A stretch of DNA of 64,000 nt from Epiperipatus broadwayi (GCA_028023455.1 JAQFVV010012496.1:2232001-2296000), one strand, 5' to 3'. Shown: positions 44,641 to 56,185, counted from the stretch's first letter. Notes: generated by a model not told the origin, from the letters alone. Made by a program: numbers and translations.

Positions 44641-45242
44641 TTAATACAATACACTTCCAACATATAAAGGCGAAATTACTAAATTCTAAATCTTAATATT
44701 GGCTAAGCACTTTCAGAGCCCGTTTAATTCATATTCACAGCCTTAATATATATATTAAACTCATTGTATGCAAATTTATGCAAAACAACTCAGACCATCC
44801 ATTTTTTTGAAATTTCAAAATATTTCTCTTTTCTATTTATAGCATTTATGTCACTAGCAATGAAGCAAGGCTCTTTGATTTTCCTTTTGGCATGTTTCTC
44901 TCACTACACCCTATCTCAGCCCTAGAGGATTCAAATACATGATTAACTGCCTTTTGATAATCAACATAAATAGGGCTGATATAGAGTGTAGTGAAAGAAA
45001 TGATGCCAAAAGGCAAATCAAGGAGGCTTGCTTCATTGCTAATGACATAAATAAAAAAGATACGTGTTTCGCAATTTCAAAAAAATGGATGGTCTGAGTT
45101 GTTTTGCATAAATTTGCATACAATGAGTTTAATACATATTAAGGCTATGAATATGGAGTAAACAGGCTCTGAAAGCGCTTAGCCAATATTAAGATTTAGA
45201 ATTTAGTAATTTCGCCTTTATATACTGAAGTGTATTGTATTA
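44641..45242. repeat. Large palindrome, arms about 290 bp
   Basis: TTAATACAATACACTTC at 44641 is mirrored by its inverse ending at 45242. The whole interval folds on itself around about 44940, with blocks such as TATAAAGGCGAAATTACTAA, CTTAATATTGGCTAAGC, CAACTCAGACCATCCATTTT and AGGATTCAAATACATG near the centre. Divergence between arms is low. The plus- and minus-strand open frames inside do not resemble any protein I know. It may be an inverted retroelement dimer, like the smaller foldbacks in this window. Confidence 0.85.
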
Positions 45243-46949
45243 ATTACGAAGAACTGGTGAAACAAATTTATTATTACATTAAAAAAGGTATAGAGATTGA
45301 AGTTGGAACTTTTCAAATCAAAACTTATTTCTTTTCGTATTAGACTATTTATAATGTTATATTTTATAACCTGTTTTTATATATTTTATAGTGAAAATTA
45401 ACATCTGTAAATTATTTATAAACGTATCAGGTGAAAAAAATATTGCACATGTGTAATGCATTCAAACCTGGTAAAGCTAATATTAGCATTGGGTAATAGT
45501 TAAAGCAATTGTTTTTTATGAAATGTAATAACTTATGTTCAAAGTACAAGTAAAAATAATTGTAGAAATGACAAATTTATAAAAAGCTTTATAAAAAAAT
45601 TATAGAAGTTAGAAACTTGGAAATGTTTTTAAATTAAAATGAATTTTTCTACTATATATATTCATAATGTTCTAAAAATAATTGTTTTTATAAACTTTAC
45701 AATGAAAAGAGATTCAAGCTACTGATAGAGTCCACTGGAATAAACTTTTAAGTTAATTGCAAAAGCACGTGTATATAATACAGTTCTCAAGGTCTAGATA
45801 TACAACTACTAAAAATAAGTGTTTGCAGAACTGATGATGTAGAGAAAAAAAAACCAGTTTGCCAATATTGCAAAAAAACAGTATAAATTTACAAGAGCTT
45901 TCATAATTCATAAAATCAATTTTTAGTCATACAACTTAAGTAAACAAACGCAAAACTAAAAACAAAATAAAAACAGAAATGTAAAATATAAACATAAAAA
46001 ACAATAAGTGATTGTGTGATGTTTAGCGGATTAAAAAGTAATTCTGATATTAATATAAATAATGAATGTTCAGAACTTCATAGATTTATTGAAAGTCAAT
46101 GATTAAAATAATATGAATGATCTTTAAAGAACATGATATATTTAAATAAATCATAAAAATAAGAATATTTAAAGGTTTTACAGATGCTTTGCATGAAAGA
46201 AAGCAATGGTATTGGACAAAATATGCTTTTAGAAGATAATAACGTAGACTATCGATAGAGTTTATAGATGAAGTGCTAATGTCCCATCTTACAATACTAC
46301 ATTAACTTTACATTAACCTATTATATATATAAACATTTTAAGTCAACAATGAACACATAGTTAATAGCTAGAAACTCATCTGGAGAAGTAGACGTCACAC
46401 AATTACTATGTAACCATTGATTAATCTCGGAATCATAATAAATAAAGCTAATTATTACTCACAATATAAAGCACCTTCGTCGTCACATAAAAAGAAAATA
46501 ATAAAAAGAACTGATTTTTCTAAATTTGATATTTCCTAATTTTAACATTAAATATTGCATATTATTTGGATAAAAGAACCTCGTGGTGTATTGACTGATG
46601 CATCTCTGAATGAAACTTAAAAAAAATTTTCCAAGCCTGTAGTTAGTGATTCCTATTATTATAAAATGAGTCACATGATTGCGAGCTAGAACATAAAAAA
46701 AAAAAAATATGTGACAACTGATTAATTTGATTTCATCACGATTCTGTGAAGATAAACTGAAAAAAATATAAGCTTTTATCTTATCTATTTATATTACAGA
46801 TATTATATTTCACTAAAGATAATTATTATTATCAACAATAGCCATTTGTAAATGAGTATTGTTATTCCAACTTCAAAAGGAAAGACAAATTTATGTATTG
46901 AAATGACTATAAAAACCTATTCATAAACGATAGATATACTTCCAGAGTA
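45243..46949. other. Intronic gap
   Basis: No gene or element boundary I can support. Confidence 0.4.
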
Positions 46950-47350
46950 CGATGGTCCATTATTGTTTATTTGACACCTTACAATAGTGCCTTTTCATTT
47001 CTGCAGAAAACTTTTCTTTATGAAAGACTTCAATGCCTTATCTAAATGTAGCTTTTTACAGTATTCTATCATCCTCAGCCATACCTTCCTTATGAAAATA
47101 ATCAATAATGCACTTCTTTAGAACATCTTTTGAGATAATCTTAATAATTTTAACAAGTTACAGTATATTGATGATTGGGTTACTTTGTCTAATTTAAAAA
47201 ATAATCTCTAGAAAGTAACATGGAAACGTCGGTTTAGGAATTAATGTTCAAAAACATATCTTTCATCGGCCATTTTAGCCTAGATGGTTATCAGTTTGAG
47301 AATATGATAGCTTTATAAATAGATAAATGGACTTAGATGTTGATATGTAA
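46950..47350 (-). mobile_element. LINE C-terminal fragment
   Basis: It aligns with 21060-21260: the TTCT.CAGAAAA..TTTCTTT, CTTCAA..CC, GTAGCTTT.CA and CTTCTTTAGAA.ATCTTTTGAG blocks are in the same order. The part at 47270-47350 (GGTTATCA..TT.AGAATATG) resembles the GGTAATAACCATCTAAGC region of the LINE at 21645. Decayed. Confidence 0.6.
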
Positions 47351-47671
47351 CTCAATATCCAATGTGCTAATGTTGCATATACTACGTTAAAATGTGAGAT
47401 GTTTCATCACAGTTAAATAACTACTGATAACCAAATTAGCTATAGGCAGCTGTGATTTTATTTCATTTATTGTATAAAATTAAACTTGAATCCTTTTTAA
47501 TATAGCATGAAGATACTAGAATATATTCATTTAAAAGAATGCTCCTTAAATAAATACTGAAAATATAATAGCCGAATCATATGGCCAACCAATATTTTAT
47601 GGTTAATTACAATACTGATTTACTAAATACAATCAAACAGTTATCCTACAATTGTCTAATAACAAATCTGT

Positions 47672-47945
47672 AACTTGTCCTCTCATCATCATCATCATCA
47701 TCATCACCAATCATTATCAATCCACTGCAGGATGAAGGTCTCTCCAAATAGAATCCATCTCAGATCTTTAGCTTCTCTTCACATCACCCCTGCACACTTT
47801 CTTATTTCATTAATACATCTCACATGTGGTCTCTTTCTGGGTCTTTTACAATCTCCTGGAATCCAGTTTAAGATTTCAATTGTCCATCTATTATCATCTC
47901 TTCTAGCCCAACTCCACTTCAGTCTTTTAATTTTTCAATGAGGTT
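47672..47945 (-). mobile_element. RTE LINE 3' end, antisense, with (TCA)n tail
   Basis: Minus-strand reading gives the RTE C-terminus with SPGDCKRPRKRPHVRCINE-like order, ending in the TGATGATGATGATGA tail at 47681-47707. An 88-codon plus-strand frame across it is only the complement. It resembles 15975-16145. Confidence 0.75.
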
Positions 47946-48099
47946 AGTAACACCTGTGTGTTCCCCTACCCATATATTGAGTTTTCGATCTCTTCTTGTC
48001 ACTCACAAACATTAGCATTACCAATTATTTATGACCAATCATCACCATGATTAAGCAATCATATTCCATTGCTTAATCTAAATTACTTACCTGTTTAAT
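47946..48099. other. Short intronic gap
   Basis: Nothing recognised. Confidence 0.3.
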
Positions 48100-48300
48100 T
48101 CACACATGGTATATAATTAGAAGGTATATGAACTCAGACTTCCAAGCTTCCTTTAGTCGTTCTGTTTATCTTAAACAACTAATATACATGACCACATACA
48201 TGTGAGAAAGATAAATGATTTCCAAGATGTATTTCGTGCTGAACCAGCACTCGTCAGTTGGTCCAGATCACCATCTCCCACACATATATACAATCACAGC
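48100..48300 (-). mobile_element. Family 2 hammerhead repeat
   Basis: ACATGACCACATACATGTGA and the hammerhead with flanking CACACA..TATATA match copies at 28060-28130 and 31725-31815. Confidence 0.65.
48217..48269 (-). ncRNA. Type I hammerhead ribozyme (family 2, intact-looking)
   Basis: Minus strand: GATCTGGACCAA, CTGACGA (48251-48257), stem II GTGCT-GGTTC-AGCAC with five perfect pairs, GAAA (48232-48235), helix III AU/AU with loop AC, cleavage base C at 48226, then TTGG pairing with CCAA. GAU/AUC pairing follows beyond an internal loop. Every core position is canonical. Helix I carries an internal loop at the position where natural hammerheads make contacts with loop II. Confidence 0.9.
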
Positions 48301-49984
48301 TCAGTTTATATTAAGATAGCAAATCTTCAAACATTAATGGATAAACTTCAAACTTTTCCACTCTCCAACTCTTCAGCCACATTTCATTGAAAATCCAAGG
48401 CTCAAAGTCCTTGATATATGCGATTGTATATTCATGAATTTTTATAACTATTAATGTTAATATAAACTATTAAAACTGTTTTTCTAGTCATTTAAAGGGG
48501 GGGGGGGGAATTTCTAATTACATACACATATTGTTTGACTTTTTAACAGACAGAGTATTAAATTCAAGTATTAAATTTGTATTCAATACTGATGACCTCT
48601 CTCAAAAGAATTATTAAACATACCAAGTTAATAAGTTAAAAAAAAAAAAAAAATTAACAACTTTCAATAAATTGGAACTTGGAATAAATAAACCCAGAAA
48701 TCAATATCCATTACTTTCAACCAAACTGTTTCAGTTTTTTTTTTTTTAATTAAAAACTAAATAAAAGGCTGTTCTGTAATTGTTTTTTTATTCCTCATAA
48801 ACATTCTTCCACGTAACCTTGAGTAAAAAAAAATCTAATAGTAACATAATTACAAATACTCATTAGGAATTCTGAACAAAAATCAATTATGTAGCAACTA
48901 GAAGTACATTGGATACTATATATATTCCAGCAAAAAGAGATTTATAACTAAAAATAATGTAATATAGCAGTTCAATATTTAACAATGCTTTGCAATTTTT
49001 TCATAACCCCTTCGACACAAAGCCTTTGCCTAAACATGTTTTACACTTGAATCCATTTTTCATTAAAAAAGTTTCCATATTAACCCAAATACATGAAAAT
49101 ATAAAAAATGTATACAAACACACACACACACACACAAAATGTGTTTATAATTAATTCAACATAATGAAGTTATTTAGTTTTAAAGCTAATTTTACACATT
49201 TCGGTGTTTTCTTTTGTAAAGTTTATTTTAGTAAATGAAATTCCATACATCTAAAATAACGATAAATGTTGTGACTATTTTTTTGTAATCTTTGTTTCAT
49301 CTAAAACATAAATTAAAACAAAAATTCACAAATCAAAAAATGTATATAAAATATAAATTTATACCATTACCCCAAAATTAATTTTCTTTACGTTTTTTTT
49401 TTTTCTTTAAATAGAGTATAAAAGTATTAATATGATAAAAACTTAGCTTTTTACGTCATTATTTCATAAAAATTATAAAATAATGTTTTAAAAAGATAGA
49501 TCTTTACACTATGTCTGTAATATTATAAATGACGAAGCAATCCCTCCCTCCCTCTGAGCGGACTGGCTTATGTAGAAAATAAGCTCTAAGAGTGCAAGGT
49601 GATTCTTAAAGAGCATGACCTGAGGGTAGTTCCTTCATTATAATATTAAAATAAATAAATAAATAGACAATACAGGTTAGTAATGACTAACAAGTTGTTT
49701 GTATTTGGAAAGTTTAAATAAAGTTTAAAATATTCTATACATTCACTCATAAAGGACGGAAATAGTCCCAACATATCACATCTTATAATATAATATACCA
49801 TCATTACAAACCTTCAGATAAATAAATATTTGTTACTTTTAGCTCTTTTTGATACATATATTTTTGTTTTATATAAGTTCTGCCACTGCAAAGATTATAG
49901 AAAATAATCGAAATATCGGTGATTGTTTTGTATGTATATAAAGTTTAGTTCTAAAAACTCCTTTTTTTTTTTTTTGTAAAAAAT
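48301..49984. other. Intronic gap
   Basis: It contains a G-run (48498-48508), several A-runs, an AC microsatellite at about 49120-49137 and TAAA repeats at about 49651-49664. No gene. Confidence 0.45.
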
Positions 49985-50118
49985 TGTTATAATTGAGCTC
50001 AAAAAGGACAAAGGTCGAGGGGTCAACGACAGCTGCTTTACAAGAAGTTGTCCCGGGTTAGCGGGTTCGCTCCCAGGCTGATGCTATGACACATGAGGAA
50101 AAAAAAGGGACAAATTTT
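49985..50118 (+). mobile_element. tRNA-derived SINE, second copy
   Basis: GGTCGAGGGGTCAACGAC is an A-box-like D-arm, TAGCGGGTTCGCTCCCAG a T-arm with a B box, and GATGCTATGACACATGAGG the same tail as the SINE at 38056-38198, followed by poly-A. AAAAAGGACAAA before and AAAAAGGGACAAA after look like a target duplication. Confidence 0.75.
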
Positions 50119-50581
50119 GAAAAAGTGACCTTTATTGATATCATACAAAACACAGTGATGATTACATTGGTAATTGGTAAGTTGTTTACATAATAATTAA
50201 ATGAAGGAAACTTTAACTTACATCTTTGAGAAATATAATAGCAATATGCACTGGTCAATATACCCTACTTCAATCATATGCTATCCAAAATTCTTAAACT
50301 TAATAAATTTTATGCATATTTATCACAAGTAGTATGTCAGTGGTCATTCTTTCATCCAACAATACTCTCATTAATTCTAATATATGAATCTTGTTTTCTT
50401 TGTTTTAAATATAAACATTTTTTCACTTTTTTCTCTTCCGAAAGTATGACAAATTATGTCTTTTAATTAATATATTAGTAATCTACAAATATATAATCAT
50501 ATGGGAAGAAAACAAGCATTTCAGACGTGCTATTGGTAATTTACTTGCATTCACCTGTCAATGAGTTTTAAAACCATAGGT
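50119..50581. other. Intronic gap with a dispersed repeat
   Basis: The segment 50279-50400 is a second copy of the repeat seen at 35410-35575. No gene. Confidence 0.45.
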
Positions 50582-50712
50582 AAATAATCTATGCTTAGAG
50601 CTTATTCTTACATAAACCAACACAGGCTCATAACAGAATCAAGTCCTGAATTAAGCATAGTCATTGGGTGTTGGTTTATAGAAGAATAAGTTCTAAATAT
50701 ATGTGATTATTC
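50582..50712. repeat. Small foldback
   Basis: TTAGAGCTTATTCTTACATA and AACCAACAC at the left are mirrored by GTGTTGGTTTATAGAAGAAT and AAGTTCTAA at the right. Confidence 0.7.
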
Positions 50713-51383
50713 AATTATGCTTTTAAAACACTCATTGATACATTTATTCTCGTTTATAGGTTTTATTTACGTTTTAATTACAATGAATACCGACTCCACA
50801 TGTGGTTCCAATATTTGTGCCTTTGTAATATAGTACACACCCACTTTTTAAATTAATCATATTTTCACTTTTTTCTACTAACTTCAAAAAGTCCAACAAT
50901 ATCCCATTTAATATTAGACAGTTCTTCCAATTCATGCGATCTTCACTTGGAAGTTTAAGTACCTAAAGAACATATCATCAAATGGCAGCCTGGTTCTGCA
51001 GTTAGGGAATTCTTAGCATTTTTCATCTGCAATTGCTAACTGCTGCCTTGGCTGGTGTCTTTCGAGCCCCCTTGGAACATGGGTCCATATTTTAGTTTGT
51101 CTGTTAAGATTGTAAATATCTATTTTTTTTTTTTTTTAAAAAAAAAAAAAAGCTCATTCACCAAAATATTTATTCAGTCTTGGAAAAAAAACAACTGATA
51201 TTTCAGTTAAGAGCTATTAGGCAAGTGAAAAGAAAGATCATGGTCTTTGATCTTAACTTAGAAGTAAAAGAGCCAATAAATTCGCCATGCTGGCTGATAT
51301 ATATCGGTGAGCAATCCTTGCACAATTATATCTATATGAATACAAGGTTGGATGGAGTGGACATTAGGAATTTGTCCTGCTCA
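50713..51383. other. Gap left of the hAT remnant
   Basis: No gene. A perfect-looking T-run/A-run hairpin lies at 51122-51151. The left boundary of the hAT element could lie in this interval, but I see no clear terminal inverted repeat. Confidence 0.4.
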
Positions 51384-51477
51384 GTTCCTTTAAGGAACAG
51401 GTGGAAAATGTCCGGCCCACCAAGGCAACAGTTCCTTTAAGGAACAGGTGGAAAATGTCCGGCCCACCAAGGCAACA
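51384..51477 (+). repeat. 47-bp exact tandem duplication with palindromic core
   Basis: GTTCCTTTAAGGAACAGGTG begins at 51384 and 51431, and the two 47-bp units are identical through GGCCCACCAAGGCAACA. GTTCCTTTAAGGAAC is itself a 15-bp palindrome. It sits upstream of the hAT transposase remnant and may belong to its terminal region. Confidence 0.9.
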
Positions 51478-51589
51478 GCAATCAGGAATTGATATTAATA
51501 AACCTAGCAGTTATTTTTATGGCAATAAAAATTTATATTACATCATGCAGGATACAGTAAAGACCTTAACAGTCAGATATGAATAGCTC

Positions 51590-52095
51590 CAAATTCAAAA
51601 TGCAGGATTAAAACTGCAATCAAAAATATAACAATATAATCACTGGCTACAAACACTAGATAGCTATTACAATTAAATTATGAAATGATCTTAAAAAAGC
51701 CCAAAATAATCTCACTTCTGGCAATATGCACTGGCTATTTGTTAAATCTTAAGTGGTATGACATTTTACAAATGGCAACTACAAAGCAAATTAATCTCTT
51801 TATTGACAACCTCCTAGAGAAGCAAAATAATCTCATTGCTGGCAACATACAATGGATAGCTGTTAAAACTTAAGTTATGAAACATCTTACTATTACAAAA
51901 CAAAATAATCTCATCTGTGGCAATACACAGCAGATAGTTACTAAATCTTAAATGGTGAAACAATCTCCGAAAGGCGACTATAAAGCAAGATATATACATA
52001 ATTGATAATCACAATGAAAAAGTAAAATATTCTCATCATTGATGACAAATACTGGAGAGTTAATGAAACTTAAGTGTTAAATCTTACAAATGGCG
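51590..52095 (+). repeat. Imperfect subterminal repeats of the hAT element
   Basis: The phrase AAAATAATCTCA followed by a GGCAA..A.CA..GG/AGATAG-type stretch and TTAAATCTTAAG..T/GAAACA.CTTAC recurs at about 51703, 51824, 51901 and 52023. The spacing is irregular (about 77 and 121 bp). Arrays like this beside hAT transposase genes often serve as transposase-binding subterminal repeats. The small open frames across them are chance. Confidence 0.6.
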
Positions 52096-52109
52096 AATAA
52101 AAAGAAAAG

Positions 52110-53596
52110 TCAATGCAAATAGTAGAGCATCGTTACAGCTCAAAACATGCTAAACTCAATGAATTAGGAGGCCAAATGCATCTGAAGAAAAATCAATTTT
52201 ATTCAGTGGAGATTGGATTCACAAGCTGCTTTCACTCGGACATAGTTATTCAGATGAGTTATGTAGTGAGCAAGATAATCGCAAAAAAGCTAAGACCTCA
52301 TATAAAAGAAGAGTTTGTGAAAGAAAGCATGGTGGCTGCTGTGGAGTTATCAGCACCAGATAAAGTAAACTTGTTTCTAAGTGTTAGTTTGCCTTGGAGA
52401 ACTGTGTCAGATCAGATTACCAACTTAGCACAAGATATTGAAAAAAAAAAACACTGAAGGATTATGCAAGAGATTTCCATTTTTCTCTCTGGCTAATGGA
52501 CATCACAAATATTGTTAAATTGGTCATTTTCATTAGAGTAACAATAGTAGAGTTTGATATCTGAGAGGAACTGCAGTCACTGGAAGTCACAGATGATGAC
52601 TTGGTTTTATCAGTGAAAAAATGTGGGCTAAAACTTCACAAATGGAGCTCCAGCCTGGTTGGTTTACAAAAAGAATTAATTGCCATTGTCAAAAAAGAAA
52701 TGAACCCTCAGTCTTCATCCAAGTGATTTAATTATATGCCAATGCATTGTATATCAGAAAGTCTCTGTGCACAATCATTGAGGTTTCTGTCAACAAGTGG
52801 CATGCATAAATTTTATCAAAAGCAAAGCCAATTTAAGGAGTTACTGAATGATCTTGATTCTATTAGTGTAAAGTGCGGTAGGCGAGTCATAGGTGCATGC
52901 TCATGAGGTTTCACAAACTGTAGGATGAAGCAAACCGTTCATGGAGATGAAGGGAAAATCTGTTAAAAAACTCAATATGGTTATATAATTTAATGTTTAT
53001 GGTGGACATTACCAAATATCTCTTAGAGCTGAACATCAAATTGCAGGGCTCCAATCAGCTTCTCAGCTCCATATTTCAAATACAAAATCATTTGAAGCTA
53101 AATTAAAGCTGTGGAAAGTAGGCACTTTAAATGAATAATATAGTTCATTTCCCCACTCTGAAAGGACAAAGTCCTAAACACTTGAATCTGTCTGGGAATG
53201 TACAGAACTAATTGAGGCATTCAGTGATAGATTCAAGGATGTGAAAAGTAGGCAAATGAAATTTGAGATCTTTGCTACAATGTATATGCCGGATAACTGC
53301 AACATAAAATCATTCAACTGCAAAGCGATGATGCGCTGAAAGCTAGGTACAACAACCCTTCACTGCTTGCATTCTATAAATATCACATAAACGATGATGA
53401 ATTTCCTACTTCGAGGAGACGTGCATTGAAATAGGCATCTCTGTTTGGAACAACTTATTGCTGTGAGCAGCTCGGCACCACAAAGAGTCAAATGCATTAC
53501 AGACTGAATTGACACACACCTGGAAAAGCAACGTCATCAATATTAGCTAATATCACACACATCAATAAAGAGGAGCAGTTTCAGCCATCACATTAG
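52110..53596 (+). pseudogene. hAT-superfamily transposase pseudogene (GTF2IRD2/ZBED-like type)
   Basis: An open part at 52113-52457 encodes RYSSKHAKLNELGGQM (the end of the BED-type region), SYVVSKIIAKKLRP, FVKESMVAAVELSAPDKVN and RTVSDQITNLAQDIEK, all typical of the domesticated-looking hAT family related to GTF2IRD2 and ZBED proteins. Further pieces follow in shifting frames. They include DYARDFHFSLWL (52460), the CHCI.QESLCAQ-like region near 52740-52780, the SGMHKFYQKQSQFKELLNDL-like part near 52800-52855, SLFGTTYCCEQL in the dimerisation region near 53437-53475, and EEQFQPSH just before a stop at 53594-53596. Internal stops and frameshifts are numerous, so it is dead. Length and order are close to a full transposase. 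Confidence 0.85.
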
Positions 53597-53885
53597 GGAT
53601 GACCAATATAGAAAGCTAATAGATAATCATGTACAGGCTGCATATTCAAACAGACACTGGTAGAAAAAATAAAAAAAATTAACCCCACCCATTTTAAGAT
53701 GTTAATGAGAAATAATCTCCTTTCAGCTGACATCAAACTACTTCCTGCAGCCTATAATAAACCTCTCAAGTCCTGATAAACACAATTAACAATAATTTGC
53801 CCATCAATGATAGTTATCATTAAGAATTTATTTCAATGTATTGTATTTTGAATGAAAGCATAGATAATTTAGCTTCAACTATATC
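53597..53885. other. Gap after the hAT pseudogene
   Basis: Presumed 3' part of the hAT element. No clear terminal repeat seen. Confidence 0.35.
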
Positions 53886-54326
53886 ATAGTAAAAATCAGT
53901 CATATATCACGACCTATATAGCTTGTATTACCAATATGTGATATATAAAGAGCCTGCTACTAGCTCTAAAGAAGCTTAATTATTTTATTTTTTATGATAA
54001 ATGCTACAAGAGAAAATACATGAAGCTTTTATCTATGATGGTCCCCATCCCCAGACCGGTTTCGAGCTATGGCTCTCATCAGTGAGGATCTAGGACATAA
54101 GATTCAAAATATTAACTCAAGCCAAGCATTTATCTAATTCTTAAATATTAAGAAAAAGATCCAAATCTTCAGACACCTACATGTCTTCAAATTCAGCTCT
54201 TTAACCAAAGAAACTATATGAGCCTGAACTAAATTCAGAGATCCCATATATTAATAGGCTTAGCAATTTAATATAGCCAAAGCCCTAATAGCAAAATTAT
54301 AATAGTAAAAATCAGTCATATATCAC
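53886..54326 (-). mobile_element. Hammerhead-bearing insertion between 25-bp direct repeats
   Basis: ATAGTAAAAATCAGTCATAT plus TATCAC (25 bp in all, ATAG...TCAC) is exactly repeated at 53886-53910 and 54302-54326. The 391 bp in between hold a canonical hammerhead and a diverged family 1 body (GAGCCTGAACTAAATTCAGAGA corresponds to the AACTGAGTTCAG block). The direct repeats may be a very long target-site duplication or the ends of a tandem unit. Either fits a hammerhead retrozyme or Penelope-like insertion. Confidence 0.75.
54046..54090 (-). ncRNA. Type I hammerhead ribozyme (intact-looking)
   Basis: Minus strand: ATCCTCA, CTGATGA (54076-54082), stem II GAGC-CATA-GCTC with perfect pairing, GAAA (54060-54063), helix III AC/GU around CG, cleavage base C at 54054, then TGGGGAT pairing with ATCCTCA over 7 bp including one G-U pair. 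All core bases are canonical and both helices differ from the 56.4-kb copies by compensated changes. One of the best candidates for in vitro cleavage. Confidence 0.92.
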
Positions 54327-55249
54327 AAAATAAATAGTCATTCATAAGCAACTTTATTAAGAGAATGAAACAATCAATAGATAAACATTGTGAGCATTGC
54401 CTTCTTTGTCCCTCTGGGTGGTTACTTCTTTTTTTTTTATATCAATATATATATACACACCCACAAATATATATATACATTTTTTTTTAAAAAAAAAAAA
54501 AAAAACTAAAATGACAATTTTATTTTGACATTTTGTAATTATTACAAGCAACTTTAATAATCATTACAATATATTTTAACTATTAAGAAAAAAAATCCGT
54601 TAAAAACATTTCATAGTAGAGCCTTTAATTTAAGCAATGTAAAGCTTGTATTGTGATCTTGCATATCTGACTTGCCTCTTGATTCAATTTTCAAGTAATC
54701 AATGATATTGTCATGGAAACCATATGACCATGGCAATTTATAGCTTGAATTATTTTTCTAGCAATAAAGCAATGGTTAATATTTACATTCTTAAACGGTC
54801 TTTTCTCTTTTAATATAAAATAAAGCATTCTGATATTTTTGTCTTATAAATACATTTTAAGCATCTGAACACTGCAACAAACTTCAAAACACTTCCTTTT
54901 TAGATAAAAGCTAAAAATGAAAAATGCAGCATTGGCATAGAAGAAAGTTCTAGGCTATTACAAACTTCTCAGCTTCTAAATTATGAAAATATATAAAAAG
55001 GAAGTTTGTTTTTTCTCCTTACAGAAATATAATGTTATTACATGACTTTTAGTTGCAAAATTTATATTGCTTACAATGATACAATTATTTTTTATTTCTT
55101 AAGAAAAAAAAAAGGAAGAAGGATTTTATATCACATTTATATAAAAATGTCTTTAAAAGAAAGGAACTTAATTTATGTATTGTTATCATAAAAATAGGAG
55201 CCCTTTACTTCTTGTAGATAGCAGGATTTACATATATATATATACACAA
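54327..55249. other. Intronic gap
   Basis: It contains a T-run/A-run pair (54480-54505) and short TA repeats. No gene is supported. A NAAF-like string on the minus strand near 54930 is not an ARID exon because stops flank it. Confidence 0.4.
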
Positions 55250-55648
55250 CAGGGATGTCCAACCTATCGTCCAGGATGGCTATAAATGTGCCCAAATACA
55301 AAATCATAAAATTTAAAATGTTAATTTTTTTTTGTGATTATCTGTCACAATGTGATAAAAATAAATGCACACACTCTTAGGCTTCCCTCTTTTACTTTTG
55401 TAATAAATACATATATGTACATTTTCTATAGTAGTCATCATAAATTTGGAACCTGCTCTGTGCTTTTAAAAGACTCTCAAATGGGTCAATGCATATAACT
55501 AGGATTATTATTCAAGGACTTTTATGCTTGTCTGTGATGGTGGACATCACAAAAATTAAGCATGGACTTTTTTCCAGCTTAACAGCTTTCGGTTACTTTT
55601 CTCTATTTAATGTGTAGCCCAAAGATGCCAAAAAGGTTGACAGCCCAG
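55250..55648. mobile_element. hAT-like MITE, about 399 bp
   Basis: CAGGGATGTCCAACC at the left and the inverse of CTGGGCTGTCAACC at the right are imperfect terminal inverted repeats of the CAGgGGTGTC-type seen in hAT elements. The flanking 8-mers ATACACAA and ATATATAA agree at 6 of 8 positions, compatible with an old 8-bp target duplication. Non-coding. Confidence 0.55.
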
Positions 55649-56185
55649 ATATATAAAAATATCCTTATATAAATAAAACCTTTAATATATATATAAACAT
55701 TTATAAACTACACAATCGTATTCTATCATTGCAATATTACAAACAGTTATCCTTTTCGACCAGAACTACAATTTAGAATTTTAGCACATCAGAACTCATA
55801 ACATTTGTAGAAATAGTTTAAACACACATCAATATTAGTATTTAATACTGGGATTTTCTCATACTTAACTTCTTTTTACAACATAAATCATTCCATATAT
55901 CAAACATATATGTGTATGAATACTAAAATGTTCCAAACAATTTTAAATCTACAGCATATATACATATGAGACTTTTATTCTATCAATGATTTAATATAAA
56001 AGCAGTGGAAACATTTAAGAATGTTTGGAACCATTTTAGTATGTGCTGTGAGGCGTTTTTCATACATCATGAAGCCATCGACTCACAACTGATATGCTAA
56101 GCGATAAACCTAACATAAAAGCAAATAACAAATATGCACTAATGCTAAATAATTATTTATCAAAAAAAAAGCTTTTCTATATTTA
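55649..56185. other. Intronic gap
   Basis: No supported feature. Confidence 0.4.

Noticed and set aside
44911-45123. 70-codon minus-strand frame inside the large palindrome
   Set aside because: It lies across the palindrome centre, so the frame is a by-product of the inverted repeat. No motif.
47675-47941. 88-codon plus-strand frame with a poly-His start
   Set aside because: It is the complement of an RTE LINE tail and its TGATGA microsatellite, not a protein.
51180-51586. Two overlapping frames containing PLRNRWKMSGPPRQQ
   Set aside because: The repeated peptide results from the exact 47-bp DNA duplication. I see no protein family or intact gene.
54900-54990. Minus-strand ANAAF...FYLKR string resembling the end of the ARID domain
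   Set aside because: In-frame stops lie just upstream and the conserved tryptophan region is absent.
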